Shown: positions 33,533 to 42,003, counted from the first letter of the stretch. The stretch: DNA of 64,000 nucleotides from Sphingobacteriaceae bacterium (GCA_017745075.1 JAGIAD010000029.1:248001-312000); one strand, 5' to 3'. Notes: a model not told the origin generated them from the sequence alone. Translations and numbers: made by a program.

Positions 33533-34441
33533 ATGTCCAATTACGCTATCGAAACTGTAGGCTTAAATTTTAGCTTTGACAATCAAACTATTGTAAAAGA
33601 CCTCTCGCTGCAAGTACCTAAAGGGAGCATATATGGTTTTTTAGGCCCAAACGGCGCCGGAAAAACAACCACCATAAAAATTTTGCTCAACCTGCTGAAG
33701 TCGCCATCCGACCAGGTCTTTATTTTCGGTAAAGAAATAAACAGCAACCGCATAGCCATTTTAAAACGTATAGGCGCGCTGGTTGAACAGCCAGCCATTT
33801 ACGGACATTTAACTGGTCGCGAAAACCTGATCAACCGATGCATCCTGTTGGGCATAAAAAAAAGCAGGGCCGACGAAATGCTTTCTCTCGTTGGCTTGGC
33901 AGAAGCATCAAATAAAAAAGCCAGCAAATATTCATTAGGCATGAAACAACGGCTAGGCATTGCCCAGGCCCTAATTTCAGACCCGGAGTTGCTCCTGCTA
34001 GACGAGCCCACCAATGGTTTAGATCCAAATGGAATTATTGAGATTCGGAACCTGATGATCGATTTAGCCACAACACACAAAAAAACAATCCTCGTTTCGA
34101 GCCACTTATTGGCAGAAATAGAAAGAACAGCAACCCATGTCGGGATTATAAACAAAGGCCAATTATTATTTCAGGGCACTATTAACGAACTTCATTTACT
34201 GAGCAAACCCATGCTCCAAATCGAAGTCGACGATATCGAAAACGCAAGCACCTTATTAACCAGGTACGGTCATGAAATTGCAGCAAAAACCGATAAGGTA
34301 ATTACAGTACCATTTAGCTCTTCGCAAAAAAGTGGTGAATTAAATACATTGCTGATCCAAAATGGTTTTACGGTTAGCAGCCTTTATCAGCAACGAAAAG
34401 ATCTCGAAAATTTATTCCTTGATATTACCAAAACCAACTAA
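33533..34441 (+). CDS. ABC transporter ATP-binding protein (BcrA/CcmA type)
   Basis: A 302-residue ATPase: Walker A GPNGAGKTT (about 40), signature YSLGMKQRLGIAQAL, Walker B LLLLDEPTNGLDP, switch His in VSSHLL, and a C-terminal extension typical of the BcrA/drug-resistance subfamily (about 220-300). It pairs with the permease starting two bases after its stop. Members export peptides or lipids or maintain membrane proteins. Divergent from a LytS/LytTR pair that may control it. Confidence 0.93.
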   Translation: MSNYAIETVGLNFSFDNQTIVKDLSLQVPKGSIYGFLGPNGAGKTTTIKILLNLLKSPSDQVFIFGKEINSNRIAILKRIGALVEQPAIYGHLTGRENLINRCILLGIKKSRADEMLSLVGLAEASNKKASKYSLGMKQRLGIAQALISDPELLLLDEPTNGLDPNGIIEIRNLMIDLATTHKKTILVSSHLLAEIERTATHVGIINKGQLLFQGTINELHLLSKPMLQIEVDDIENASTLLTRYGHEIAAKTDKVITVPFSSSQKSGELNTLLIQNGFTVSSLYQQRKDLENLFLDITKTN

Positions 34442-34442
34442 T

Positions 34443-35240
34443 ATGCGCGCGCTCTATATTTCTTTAATATCAGAATTTTACAAATCAAGGAAAACCTTAG
34501 CCTTTTGGGCAGCCATATTGTTGCCTGTTATTATTTGTGGATTAATCAGTTTTGGTTTTTATCAGGATGCTGAAAAAATTATTGCCAACCATTACCCTCC
34601 AATGATATTATGGGCAAAATACAGCGGTACAGCGCTTGGTGTAATGGGATTCTTAATTATGCCTTTTTATATCCTGTTTATGGCCTTTTCGGTCAATAAT
34701 ATCGAACATAAGAACGATACCTGGAAAATGTTGTTCACCCAACCTTTGAATAAATTTTCAATTTACGCCTCAAAATACCTTTATGCCGTATTTTTAATAT
34801 TTACCTGTTTATTCTTATTTGCTTCGCTAACATATTCATTTGGTCATTTGCTACAGGTATTGGTCCCGAAGTTTAACTTTAATCAATACAACCCATCAAA
34901 TATCCTGATTAACTCTTATGCCAAATTGTTTTTAGCTTCTCTGGGTATTTTATCCTTGCAGTTTATATTAAGCTTGCTATGGAGCGATTTCCTTAAACCG
35001 ATGGGGATTGGTTTTGTTGGCACCATTATGGGTATCATTACTGCCAATGTAGGTTGGAAATACGCTTACCTGAACCCTTATTCATTACCTGCTTTGGCTT
35101 TAAAAATTACCAGGGTTAAAAAAGGAAGTGACCCATTGGATTTCGCAATTTTTACAGATGAAATATGGACAAGTTTGATTTATGCCTTGGTACTTTTCAT
35201 TATCGGGTATTTTATCGTAACCAAAAAGAGCATAAAATAG
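34443..35240 (+). CDS. ABC-2-type transporter permease
   Basis: A 265-residue membrane protein with six predicted helices (near 20-40, 62-85, 107-130, 160-185, 190-210 and 240-260). The ATG at 34443 lies one base after the ATPase stop; an upstream in-frame start would overlap the ATPase by 80 bases and is not needed. It forms the channel of the ABC exporter with two ATPase copies. Substrate unknown. A 16-pair terminator follows. Confidence 0.9.
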   Translation: MRALYISLISEFYKSRKTLAFWAAILLPVIICGLISFGFYQDAEKIIANHYPPMILWAKYSGTALGVMGFLIMPFYILFMAFSVNNIEHKNDTWKMLFTQPLNKFSIYASKYLYAVFLIFTCLFLFASLTYSFGHLLQVLVPKFNFNQYNPSNILINSYAKLFLASLGILSLQFILSLLWSDFLKPMGIGFVGTIMGIITANVGWKYAYLNPYSLPALALKITRVKKGSDPLDFAIFTDEIWTSLIYALVLFIIGYFIVTKKSIK

Positions 35241-35288
35241 TTGCAGCTGAAAATAAAGATTACAATTAGAATAACATACCCGCAAACA

Positions 35289-35329
35289 AAAGCCAGCTGA
35301 TTTGATTTTAGTGTCAAATAGCTGGCTTT
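35289..35329. terminator. Strong bidirectional terminator after ABC operon
   Basis: AAAGCCAGCT (35289-35298) pairs with AGCTGGCTTT (35320-35329). An inner ATTTGA/TCAAAT stem (35300-35305 and 35314-35319) extends it to 16 pairs with one bulged G. It separates the ABC operon from the convergent LuxR-type gene. Confidence 0.8.
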
Positions 35330-35367
35330 CTAGTTTAGAAATGAGAGGTTATATATACTTTAAGTCC

Positions 35368-35598
35368 TTAAAAGGATAATATTCTTTCTTTAAATGCCCA
35401 CACAATTAATTGGTAAGAGTTTTTTAAATCAAGCTTTCTTACCATATTTCTCCGGTGCGTGTTAACCGTATGTTCACTGATAAAAAGCATCTCGCCTATT
35501 TCTTTACTGTTATAACCCATTGATAGCAGGTGTATAATTTCAACTTCTCTTTCACTGATCGAACTGTGATTTTCCTGTAGTAGGATGTTGCTTGTCAT
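35368..35598 (-). CDS. Solo LuxR-type HTH protein
   Basis: A 76-residue protein consisting almost only of a GerE/LuxR DNA-binding domain (SEREVEIIHLLSMGYNSKEI, then LFISEHTVNTHRRNMVRKLD). There is no receiver or ligand domain. The ATG at 35598 is preferred to a TTG at 35634. A domain this small could bind DNA as a dimer or modulate a full-length LuxR-type regulator; one is encoded 2 kb away at 37667. Confidence 0.85.
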   Translation of the reverse strand: MTSNILLQENHSSISEREVEIIHLLSMGYNSKEIGEMLFISEHTVNTHRRNMVRKLDLKNSYQLIVWAFKERILSF

Positions 35599-35780
35599 AT
35601 TTGAAAGAATAAATAGGTTAATACTTATAATCAAACTTTTATCTTAAATAGACTCATTTACGAATAAGTTCAAAATAGTCTTTTTTTTAAGTACTGAAAC
35701 ATTAATTTGTTGAGACTGCAAATTATTAAGCCGTTATCATATACCAAAAGTAGTGGTACCGCTCAATTCAGTGTTAATGC

Positions 35781-35808
35781 AAAACACCCTAAATTAAAGG
35801 GTGTTTTT
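35781..35808 (+). terminator. Orphan intrinsic terminator
   Basis: AAAACACCCT (35781-35790) and AGGGTGTTTT (35798-35807) form a perfect 10-bp stem followed by T. No plus-strand gene ends nearby: the ABC operon has its own terminator 450 bases upstream. It lies about 80 bases before the next operon, so it may be a leader attenuator or the end of a small RNA. Confidence 0.65.
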
Positions 35809-35886
35809 ACGGTATTTTTATTGCAAATACTTCTTGCCGAAACCCTTATTATTATCGATTTTTAGCGAAAATCAAACAAGAAATTT

Positions 35887-36255
35887 ATGAGTCAAAAATT
35901 AAATTCGGAACCTATCGATAAGAAGGTTGCGCAAGCCATGGTTGATGCCTATGCTATAGAAGCAAGAAAATTCCCTCAATCTTTTACCAAAGCGGTATGG
36001 TTTCCGGCAGAACAGATCCTGGAAATTGCAAAACAAATGAGTGAAGGGAAATACGATGGATTAAGGGTTTACTTTGCACAGTATACCGATGTTTTACCCG
36101 AAGGTGTTAAAAGTGAATATGAGGGTAAAAATACCTTACTACTCGTACCTACTATTGCAGGTAAAAGCAATGATGACTATCATGAAGATAATCTTGACGA
36201 CATTGGAAACCGCGGACAGGGCTGTCCCGAAGAGTGTAACGGTACAGAATTATAA
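35887..36255 (+). CDS. Uncharacterised small protein, first gene of NarL-type signalling operon
   Basis: A 122-residue soluble protein, no signal peptide. Recognisable features are GLRVYFAQYTDVLPEG, NTLLLVPTIAG and a C-terminal Asp/Glu-rich stretch leading to NRGQGCPEECNG with two cysteines in a CxxxC spacing. The domain is unknown to me. It is followed after three bases by a membrane protein and then a kinase and a response regulator, so it probably belongs to that signalling unit, perhaps as a ligand or redox input. Function is not assigned. Confidence 0.8.
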   Translation: MSQKLNSEPIDKKVAQAMVDAYAIEARKFPQSFTKAVWFPAEQILEIAKQMSEGKYDGLRVYFAQYTDVLPEGVKSEYEGKNTLLLVPTIAGKSNDDYHEDNLDDIGNRGQGCPEECNGTEL

Positions 36256-36258
36256 AGA

Positions 36259-36906
36259 ATGAGGTACTTAACTCCTATATCAATTGCAGAGATTATCTGC
36301 CTCATCGCGGCTATTACCATAATGTGGAAAGACAAAAATGCTTTTGGGAAAGTAATTACCTGCTATTTAGCCATTGCATTAGTTACTGAAGAGATCGCTG
36401 CTTATCTTGCTATAAGAGGTATACATAATTTATGGCTATTTAATATTTATATAATTTTTGAAATTAGTACAATATTATATGGCCTTTATCATTGTATAAG
36501 AAGATATACTAACCCCAAATCTATATTTATTATAGGTTTGGGCATTATAGTCCTCACCTATATTTTCTTTTTAATCACCCAACCCTTTACCAATTTAAAC
36601 ACCATTACAATTAGTGTAATGTCTGTCATTTTCACGCTTTATTGCCTTTACTATTACTACTTGCTGCTAAAAGACGAAAACTTTATTGAGATCAAAACGC
36701 ACGCTGAATTTTGGTGGGTAACAGGTGTTTTGTTTTTTTACTTCGGAAGTACCATGTCAAATATCTTCGATGGTTTATTTAAGGTTAGACTTATGGGCTT
36801 TATTACTTTAAAATTTCTTATTTATATCTTGTTAAACGTTATTTTATACAGCTTTTGGTTATATTCCTTCATATGCAGAATGAAACAACAAAAATTGCAT
36901 TCTTAG
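36259..36906 (+). CDS. Uncharacterised multi-pass membrane protein
   Basis: A 215-residue protein with about six or seven hydrophobic helices over its whole length (for example ISIAEIICLIAAITIMW and FIIGLGIIVLTYIFFLI). It has no large soluble domain and no motif I know. Start ATG at 36259. Its 3' end overlaps the kinase start by 34 bases, showing tight coupling. The layout suggests it is the membrane sensor for the following kinase, whose own sensory part is only one helix. That is inference. Confidence 0.85.
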   Translation: MRYLTPISIAEIICLIAAITIMWKDKNAFGKVITCYLAIALVTEEIAAYLAIRGIHNLWLFNIYIIFEISTILYGLYHCIRRYTNPKSIFIIGLGIIVLTYIFFLITQPFTNLNTITISVMSVIFTLYCLYYYYLLLKDENFIEIKTHAEFWWVTGVLFFYFGSTMSNIFDGLFKVRLMGFITLKFLIYILLNVILYSFWLYSFICRMKQQKLHS

Positions 36907-37664
36907 TTGCTATTGCAACACTGGTATTCCTACTTGTTCCTGCATTTTTGATTTTATACATCAGATCGTACAACAGGCATAAAAAGAACCATTTTCTGGA
37001 AAAGCAGAATATGCAGCAGAAATTTGAATCAGAAATGCTTCAGACCAGGGTTGAAGTACAAGATCAAACCATGCAGAGTATCGCTACGGAATTACATGAT
37101 AATGTTGGTCAGTTGCTTAGCCTTACTACCCTTACATTAAACTCTGTAAATTTAGATGACGGAGAGAAGGCCAAAAAGAAAATCGATAACTCATTATCAC
37201 TTGTTAATAAATCCATTAAAGAATTAAGGGAATTGGCCAAGCTGTTACATGGAGAGCAACTGGTAGAAAATGGCATTGGCCATGCGATACATCAGGAAAT
37301 TAACTGGCTTAATAAGGCAGGAACGTATGAACTAAAGGTTAATAACCAGTTGGTAGACGTGCAGGTTACATCTCCTGATAAGGATCTGATTATTCTCCGT
37401 TTATTACAGGAAATCATCAACAACATTATAAAACATGCCCAGGCAAAACATATACAGATCGATTCTTATCTCGAAAAAAATGCTTTACATTTAAAGGTAA
37501 CGGATAATGGTGTAGGTTTTGACCCAAATGAAATTAAGGCTAAAAAGTCGGGAATGGGATTAAATTCTATTTATAAAAGAATTGAGATGATCAATGGAGA
37601 ATTAGCACTAAATTCGGCGCCGGGCGAAGGCACGTCTATTTCAATTGAAATCCCCTACCCTTAA
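36873..37664 (+). CDS. NarL-type sensor histidine kinase (HisKA_3)
   Basis: A 263-residue kinase: one N-terminal membrane helix (about 7-30), a coiled coil (about 40-65), a dimerisation and phosphoacceptor domain with His75 in ATELHDNVGQLLS, and an ATPase domain (EIINNIIKHAQA N box, DNGVGF and SGMGLNSI G boxes). ATG at 36873 gives a sensible start inside the upstream gene. It is two bases upstream of its response regulator. It has no sensor domain of its own. Confidence 0.92.
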   Translation: MQNETTKIAFLVAIATLVFLLVPAFLILYIRSYNRHKKNHFLEKQNMQQKFESEMLQTRVEVQDQTMQSIATELHDNVGQLLSLTTLTLNSVNLDDGEKAKKKIDNSLSLVNKSIKELRELAKLLHGEQLVENGIGHAIHQEINWLNKAGTYELKVNNQLVDVQVTSPDKDLIILRLLQEIINNIIKHAQAKHIQIDSYLEKNALHLKVTDNGVGFDPNEIKAKKSGMGLNSIYKRIEMINGELALNSAPGEGTSISIEIPYP

Positions 37665-37666
37665 AT

Positions 37667-38308
37667 ATGCAGAACCAACGTATTTCTATCGCAATTGTTG
37701 ATGATCACACCCTTTTCCGTTCGGGATTAGCGAGTTTATTAGAAGAATTTGATGAAATAGAAGTCATGTTCGAAGCCACTAATGGAGTCGATCTTCAAGC
37801 TAAAATCAATCAGCACCCCGAAGTTCAGCTCATTTTAATGGATATTAATATGCCGGTAATGGATGGTTTTGATGCTACCAAATGGGTTAAGGCCAGCTAT
37901 CCAAATGTTCATATACTCGCACTAAGTATGCTTGAGGATGAAAAAGCAATAATCGGGATGCTCAAAGCCGGTGCCGGAGGCTACATGCTTAAGGAATCGA
38001 CACCGTCTGATTTATTAACAGCCATTAAAGTAATTGTAGATAAAGGTTTTTATGTAAACGAGCTCGTATCGGGCAGACTTTTGGTAGCTTTAAAAGACAG
38101 CGATATTAAACCAACTTTCTCTGCCCGCGAACTTACTTTTCTGCAGCATTGCAGTACGGAGCTTACCTATAAGGAAATTGCTGACATTATGAACGTCAGC
38201 CCCCGTACAGTTGATAACTACAGGGAATCTCTTTTTGCCAAACTGAATATTAAATCGCGCACCGGATTAGTAGTATACGGCATCAAAAATAACCTGATCA
38301 CCATCTAG
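37667..38308 (+). CDS. NarL/LuxR-family response regulator
   Basis: A 213-residue regulator: receiver domain with phosphoacceptor Asp59 in LILMDINMPVMDG and signalling residues in LALSMLED and YMLKESTP, then a LuxR-type HTH (about 148-210, SARELTFLQHCSTELTYKEI, then SPRTVDNYRESLFAKL). Last gene of the four-gene operon that begins at 35887. Confidence 0.93.
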   Translation: MQNQRISIAIVDDHTLFRSGLASLLEEFDEIEVMFEATNGVDLQAKINQHPEVQLILMDINMPVMDGFDATKWVKASYPNVHILALSMLEDEKAIIGMLKAGAGGYMLKESTPSDLLTAIKVIVDKGFYVNELVSGRLLVALKDSDIKPTFSARELTFLQHCSTELTYKEIADIMNVSPRTVDNYRESLFAKLNIKSRTGLVVYGIKNNLITI

Positions 38309-38436
38309 TTCGCACCACAATCCAAGCTATCCTACAGCAAAATATATACAGTAAGTCCAATCTGTTCTTCTCAAAAGTGGATTCCAAAGCCCGAGAAAAA
38401 CGTTAACTCATTAATTTTTAAAATAATTAAATAAAA

Positions 38437-38468
38437 TTTGGATAACTAATTAATTAGTTTTAATTTTA
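38437..38468 (+). promoter_or_regulatory. Promoter with internal palindromic operator before the BlaI-type gene
   Basis: TTTG (38437-38440) and TAATTTTA (38461-38468) have the Bacteroidota -33/-7 spacing of 20; the second differs from TAnnTTTG at one base. The spacer is filled by a perfect 16-bp palindrome, AACTAATTAATTAGTT (38444-38459). A related half-site TTTTAGTTAA follows. This is the expected place for autorepression by the BlaI-type protein encoded next. Confidence 0.65.
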
Positions 38469-38514
38469 GTTAAGGCAAAATAATTTGCCGTTATCCTTAT
38501 TATTATTAACTACT

Positions 38515-38892
38515 ATGGAAATTAAAGATTTAACCAAAGCCGAAGAACAGATTATGCAGGTTTTATGGCAGTTGGAGAAAGCATTTGTTAAAGAAGTTAT
38601 TGATGAGCTTCCCCTCCCCAAACCTGCTTACAATACCGTATCAACCATTATTAGAATTTTAGAAACCAAGGGTTTTATTGGTCACGAAGCTTTCGGTAAG
38701 GCGCATCAGTACCATCCTTTAATCAGCAGGGAAGAGTACAAACGCCACGCAACAGAAAAACTGTTGGGCAATTACTTTGAAAATTCGGTAGAGAGTATGT
38801 TCTCTTTCTTTGTTAAAGAAGAAAAACTGGATTTAAGTGATGTTGATGAAATTTTAAAAATGATCAATAAAATTAAACATAAGCCAAAATGA
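38515..38892 (+). CDS. BlaI/MecI/CopY-family transcriptional repressor
   Basis: A 125-residue winged-helix repressor (LTKAEEQIMQVLWQLEKAFV, recognition region YNTVSTIIRILETKGFIGHE) with the family C-terminal dimer helices. In beta-lactam systems such repressors are cleaved after signalling by a BlaR1-type membrane peptidase. The ATG at 38515 is preferred to an upstream start at 38485. Its stop overlaps the M56 gene start as ATGA (38889-38892). No beta-lactamase gene is near. Confidence 0.92.
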   Translation: MEIKDLTKAEEQIMQVLWQLEKAFVKEVIDELPLPKPAYNTVSTIIRILETKGFIGHEAFGKAHQYHPLISREEYKRHATEKLLGNYFENSVESMFSFFVKEEKLDLSDVDEILKMINKIKHKPK

Positions 38893-40874
38893 GTTCTGCC
38901 CACTACCTATTACAGGTGAACTTATACTTAATTGTTTTTTTTGGTTTTTACAAATTACTGTTAGATAAGGAGACCTACTTTACTTTAAACCGCATTTACT
39001 TGGTATCTGCCGGCGTTTTGTCATTATGTATACCATTTATCCGTTTAGAATGGCTAACAGAACAGAAAGCGGCCCAAAAGGTTTATACTTCTGTTAACTG
39101 GGAAGCTGTACTGGCACAGGCAACAGTTGTAACGGAACCTAATGCCGGTTTTAACTGGGGTAATGTATTCGTTTATATTTACTGTGCAGGTATTTTGTTC
39201 TTCTTTGGCAGATTGGTATTTAACCTGTTGGCAGTTAAAAAACTCATTACTGTAAATAAGGCGGGTTCGGCTTTTGCTTTTTTTGGGAAAAAAGTAATTG
39301 ATCAGGAATTACCACAAATGGATGTGGTTGATGTCCACGAAGAAGCGCACATTAAACAATGGCATACTGCAGACATTCTATTTTTCGAAATAATAGGGAT
39401 TATTACCTGGTTAAACCCGGTTATTTATCTTTACAAAAAAGCCATTAAAAATATCCACGAGTTTTTAGCTGATGAGCTTGCCGCCGAATTTCAGGGCGAT
39501 AAGGCCGAATATGCCATGCTATTACTGAGTAAGTCTTTTGGCATTTCGCCAAATACCTTAACAAATGGCTTTTTAGAAAAATCACTGATTAAAAAAAGAA
39601 TTTTCATGCTTCACAAAGAGCGGTCTAAAAAGATCGCTATTGTGAAGTACGGAGTTTTTATCCCTCTATTTGGGCTTCTGATTGTGCTTTCGTCGGCTAC
39701 TGTTCGTAAAAGCGAGAAGCTGTTATCCATTGCTGATCAAATCCCTATGGAGAAACCGATCGAGATGGTTGAAAATATGGTTACTGCCCCCGAAAAAATA
39801 ACGATAGCTCCCAAAATTTCGGTTGATGGCAAAACAGATCCGAACTGGAAGGAATTTTATCAGTTTTTAGGCCGCAGGATCAAATATCCAACGGCAGCCA
39901 AGAGTGGCGAAATTCAGGGAAACACCCAGATAAGGTTTAATTTAAAGTCTGGCAGAATTACCAATATCAGGTCAAATGTAGAATTAGGGGCAGGTTGTGA
40001 TGATGAAGTGATGAAAGCAATTCTAGCTTATAAAGGATTTAAGGCCGTAGCTAATGGTAAATATGCTTTAACGGTAAGTTTTAGAATTCCTGAATCATCA
40101 GAAGAGTTTAAGAATAAATTATTACCTAAATCGGGCGAATATGTAAACCTAAACCACATTAATATCACATCTTATCTTCCTAAAGCTACTGAAACCGAAG
40201 TCAACTCCTTTAAATCTGAAAATACAGATAAGGTATATGATTTCGTTTCGATCGAGAAACAGCCCGAATTTCCGGGTGGTATAGCCAAATTTTATAAATA
40301 TATCGGAGGTAACATTAAGTATCCTAAGCTGGCACAGGAGAATAATGTTCAGGGTAAGGTTTTCCTCAGCTTTGTAGTTGAAAAAGACGGTTCACTATCG
40401 GATATCCAGATTACACGCGGTTTAGGCAGCGGTACAGATGAGGAAGCCATCAGGGTTTTAAAAGAATCGCCCAAATGGAACCCAGGCATCCAGAACGGTT
40501 TAGCGGTACGGGTGAAATACAACATCAATGTTAATTTCATGCTTAACGATCCTGTAAAAGAAACGAATACCAGCAATGTACAAACAGATCGGGTGATATT
40601 TAAAGATGGCGTAAATAAAGATGTCCTGATCATTTTAGATGGAGTTAAGCTGGCAAACAATAACTATTTAAGTACCATGAATCCAAATAATATAGAATCA
40701 GTTTCTGTTTTGAAAGATCAGGCAGCAATGAATCTATATGGACCAAGAGCCAAGGACGGTGTGATATTAATTACCAGCAAGGGCGCAAAGAACAGTGCTT
40801 ACAGACCACTTGACTCAAAAGAGCTTTCTACAGACAAAAACACTAATTTTTTCGAGCTTAAAAGAAAATTCTAA
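38889..40874 (+). CDS. M56 (BlaR1-like) membrane metallopeptidase fused to TonB-C and plug-like domains
   Basis: A 661-residue signal transducer. The N-terminal 270 residues have membrane helices (about 8-25, 36-52, 90-113 and 250-268) around a cytoplasmic zinc peptidase with HEEAH near residue 150 and ADELAAE downstream. After the last helix comes, instead of a penicillin-binding sensor, a periplasmic part. This has a TonB-C-like domain (about 312-400), a second TonB-C domain (about 440-555; FVSIEKQPEFPGGIAKFYKY) and a plug-like domain of SusC type (about 568-640; NNIESVSVLKDQAAMNLYGP). It is coupled to the BlaI-type gene. It probably senses an envelope state through these domains and triggers repressor cleavage. 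Confidence 0.88.
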   Translation: MSSAHYLLQVNLYLIVFFGFYKLLLDKETYFTLNRIYLVSAGVLSLCIPFIRLEWLTEQKAAQKVYTSVNWEAVLAQATVVTEPNAGFNWGNVFVYIYCAGILFFFGRLVFNLLAVKKLITVNKAGSAFAFFGKKVIDQELPQMDVVDVHEEAHIKQWHTADILFFEIIGIITWLNPVIYLYKKAIKNIHEFLADELAAEFQGDKAEYAMLLLSKSFGISPNTLTNGFLEKSLIKKRIFMLHKERSKKIAIVKYGVFIPLFGLLIVLSSATVRKSEKLLSIADQIPMEKPIEMVENMVTAPEKITIAPKISVDGKTDPNWKEFYQFLGRRIKYPTAAKSGEIQGNTQIRFNLKSGRITNIRSNVELGAGCDDEVMKAILAYKGFKAVANGKYALTVSFRIPESSEEFKNKLLPKSGEYVNLNHINITSYLPKATETEVNSFKSENTDKVYDFVSIEKQPEFPGGIAKFYKYIGGNIKYPKLAQENNVQGKVFLSFVVEKDGSLSDIQITRGLGSGTDEEAIRVLKESPKWNPGIQNGLAVRVKYNINVNFMLNDPVKETNTSNVQTDRVIFKDGVNKDVLIILDGVKLANNNYLSTMNPNNIESVSVLKDQAAMNLYGPRAKDGVILITSKGAKNSAYRPLDSKELSTDKNTNFFELKRKF

Positions 40875-40885
40875 CCAGATTCAAT

Positions 40886-41518
40886 ATGAAAAACGTAATT
40901 ATATTTAGCTTGCTGATGGGCTTTGGCTTAGCCAGTTTTGCGCAAAAAGCGGATAGTATCAAAACGCCTAAAATTACGCTCAGGGGAATATCAACACCAG
41001 GGATTGAACCCTTAATCATCATTGATGGGAACAAACAATATACCAGGGGTACATCGTCACTACGCGAGGTTGATCCCAATAATATCGAATCTGTAAGTAT
41101 CTTAAAAGATAGTTTAGCAACGGCCCAATATGGAGCTGATGGTTTTGCAGGGGTAATAGAAGTTAAGACCAAAAATGGTCTTCTGGGCAATAACTATGGG
41201 CTTAAAACCGCTCCGGGAAAAATTGACGGTTCTAATTTAAAAGGAAAAATATCAGAATTTAATGTACGTCCCTTACCCAATAAACAACCGCAGGTGATAA
41301 GGCGATACTTACTCAACAGGGATTTCGATCCAAAAGCAAAGCCACTTTACGTTGTAGATGGAAAAGAAGTTGTTGATCCTAATTTGAATGAAGAATCAAT
41401 TGAATCAATAGAAATTCTCAAAGATTCTGTTTCCGAAAAATTGTACGGCGATAGAGGCAAAAATGGTGTGCTAATTATCACTACAAAAAAATCAAAGCCC
41501 GCCCAGAAGAAAAACTAA
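40886..41518 (+). CDS. Secreted protein made of two TonB-receptor plug-like domains, no barrel
   Basis: A 210-residue protein with signal peptide MKNVIIFSLLMGFGLASFAQ. It contains two copies of the last part of a SusC-type plug: IESVSILKDSLATAQYGADG with GVIEVKTK (about 70-105), and IESIEILKDSVSEKLYGDRG with GVLIITTK (about 165-200). No beta-barrel follows. It lies 11 bases after the M56 gene, whose own C terminus carries the same module. It is presumably periplasmic and may bind TonB-C domains or compete with receptors for them. Function unknown. Confidence 0.8.
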   Translation: MKNVIIFSLLMGFGLASFAQKADSIKTPKITLRGISTPGIEPLIIIDGNKQYTRGTSSLREVDPNNIESVSILKDSLATAQYGADGFAGVIEVKTKNGLLGNNYGLKTAPGKIDGSNLKGKISEFNVRPLPNKQPQVIRRYLLNRDFDPKAKPLYVVDGKEVVDPNLNEESIESIEILKDSVSEKLYGDRGKNGVLIITTKKSKPAQKKN

Positions 41519-41544
41519 ATAGTTAAATCTTTAATAAAAAAACA

Positions 41545-41944
41545 ATGAGAAAGCTAATCATTTTAGCCCTAATGGGCATCGCCATGTGTTATAATTCTGC
41601 TAAAGCACAGGATAACCCTGATAAAATTTACGACTTTGTGTCTGTTGAAAAACAAGCTTCATTTCCAGGTGGCATTTCAAATTTCTATAGATACTTAAGC
41701 CACGAAATTAAATACCCAGAAGCTGCAAAGAAGAATAATACAAAAGGTAAAGTATTCGCCTCTTTTGTAATCGAAAAAAAATGGTGCTTTAACCGATATT
41801 CAGATCATTAGAAACCTAACGCCTGAAACAGATAAAGAAGCGCTTAGGGTACTAAACAAATCGCCGAGGTGGAACCCTGCGTTACAAAATGGAGTGCCTG
41901 TAAGGGTAAAATATAACATTGCTATCAACTTCAACTTGAAATAA
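41545..41944 (+). pseudogene. Secreted TonB-C domain protein, frame broken at an A8 tract
   Basis: The first frame (41545-41811) encodes signal peptide MRKLIILALMGIAMCYNSAK then a TonB-C domain up to SFVIEKK, and stops soon after. The rest of the domain (NGALTDIQIIRNL through VRVKYNIAINFNLK, stop at 41942-41944) continues one base out of frame. The switch point is a run of eight A (41774-41781); seven A would restore one 132-residue protein. The joined protein closely matches the second TonB-C domain of the M56 protein. It could be a true frameshift mutation, a sequencing indel, or a slippage site. Confidence 0.8.
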
Positions 41945-41974
41945 AAATAGATTATATTAATACCCTCTAAACAC

Positions 41975-42003
41975 AAAACCCCTGCAAAAATTGCCGGGGT
42001 TTT
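41975..42003 (+). terminator. Intrinsic terminator of the BlaI/M56 operon
   Basis: AAAACCCC (41975-41982) pairs with GGGGTTTT (41996-42003), with an inner GCAA/TTGC stem. The T-rich 3' arm serves as the T-run. Confidence 0.8.

Noticed and set aside
39300..39500. Possible beta-lactam resistance locus (BlaI plus BlaR1-like)
   Set aside because: The M56 protein has no penicillin-binding sensor domain and no beta-lactamase or PBP gene is nearby, so a resistance function is not supported.
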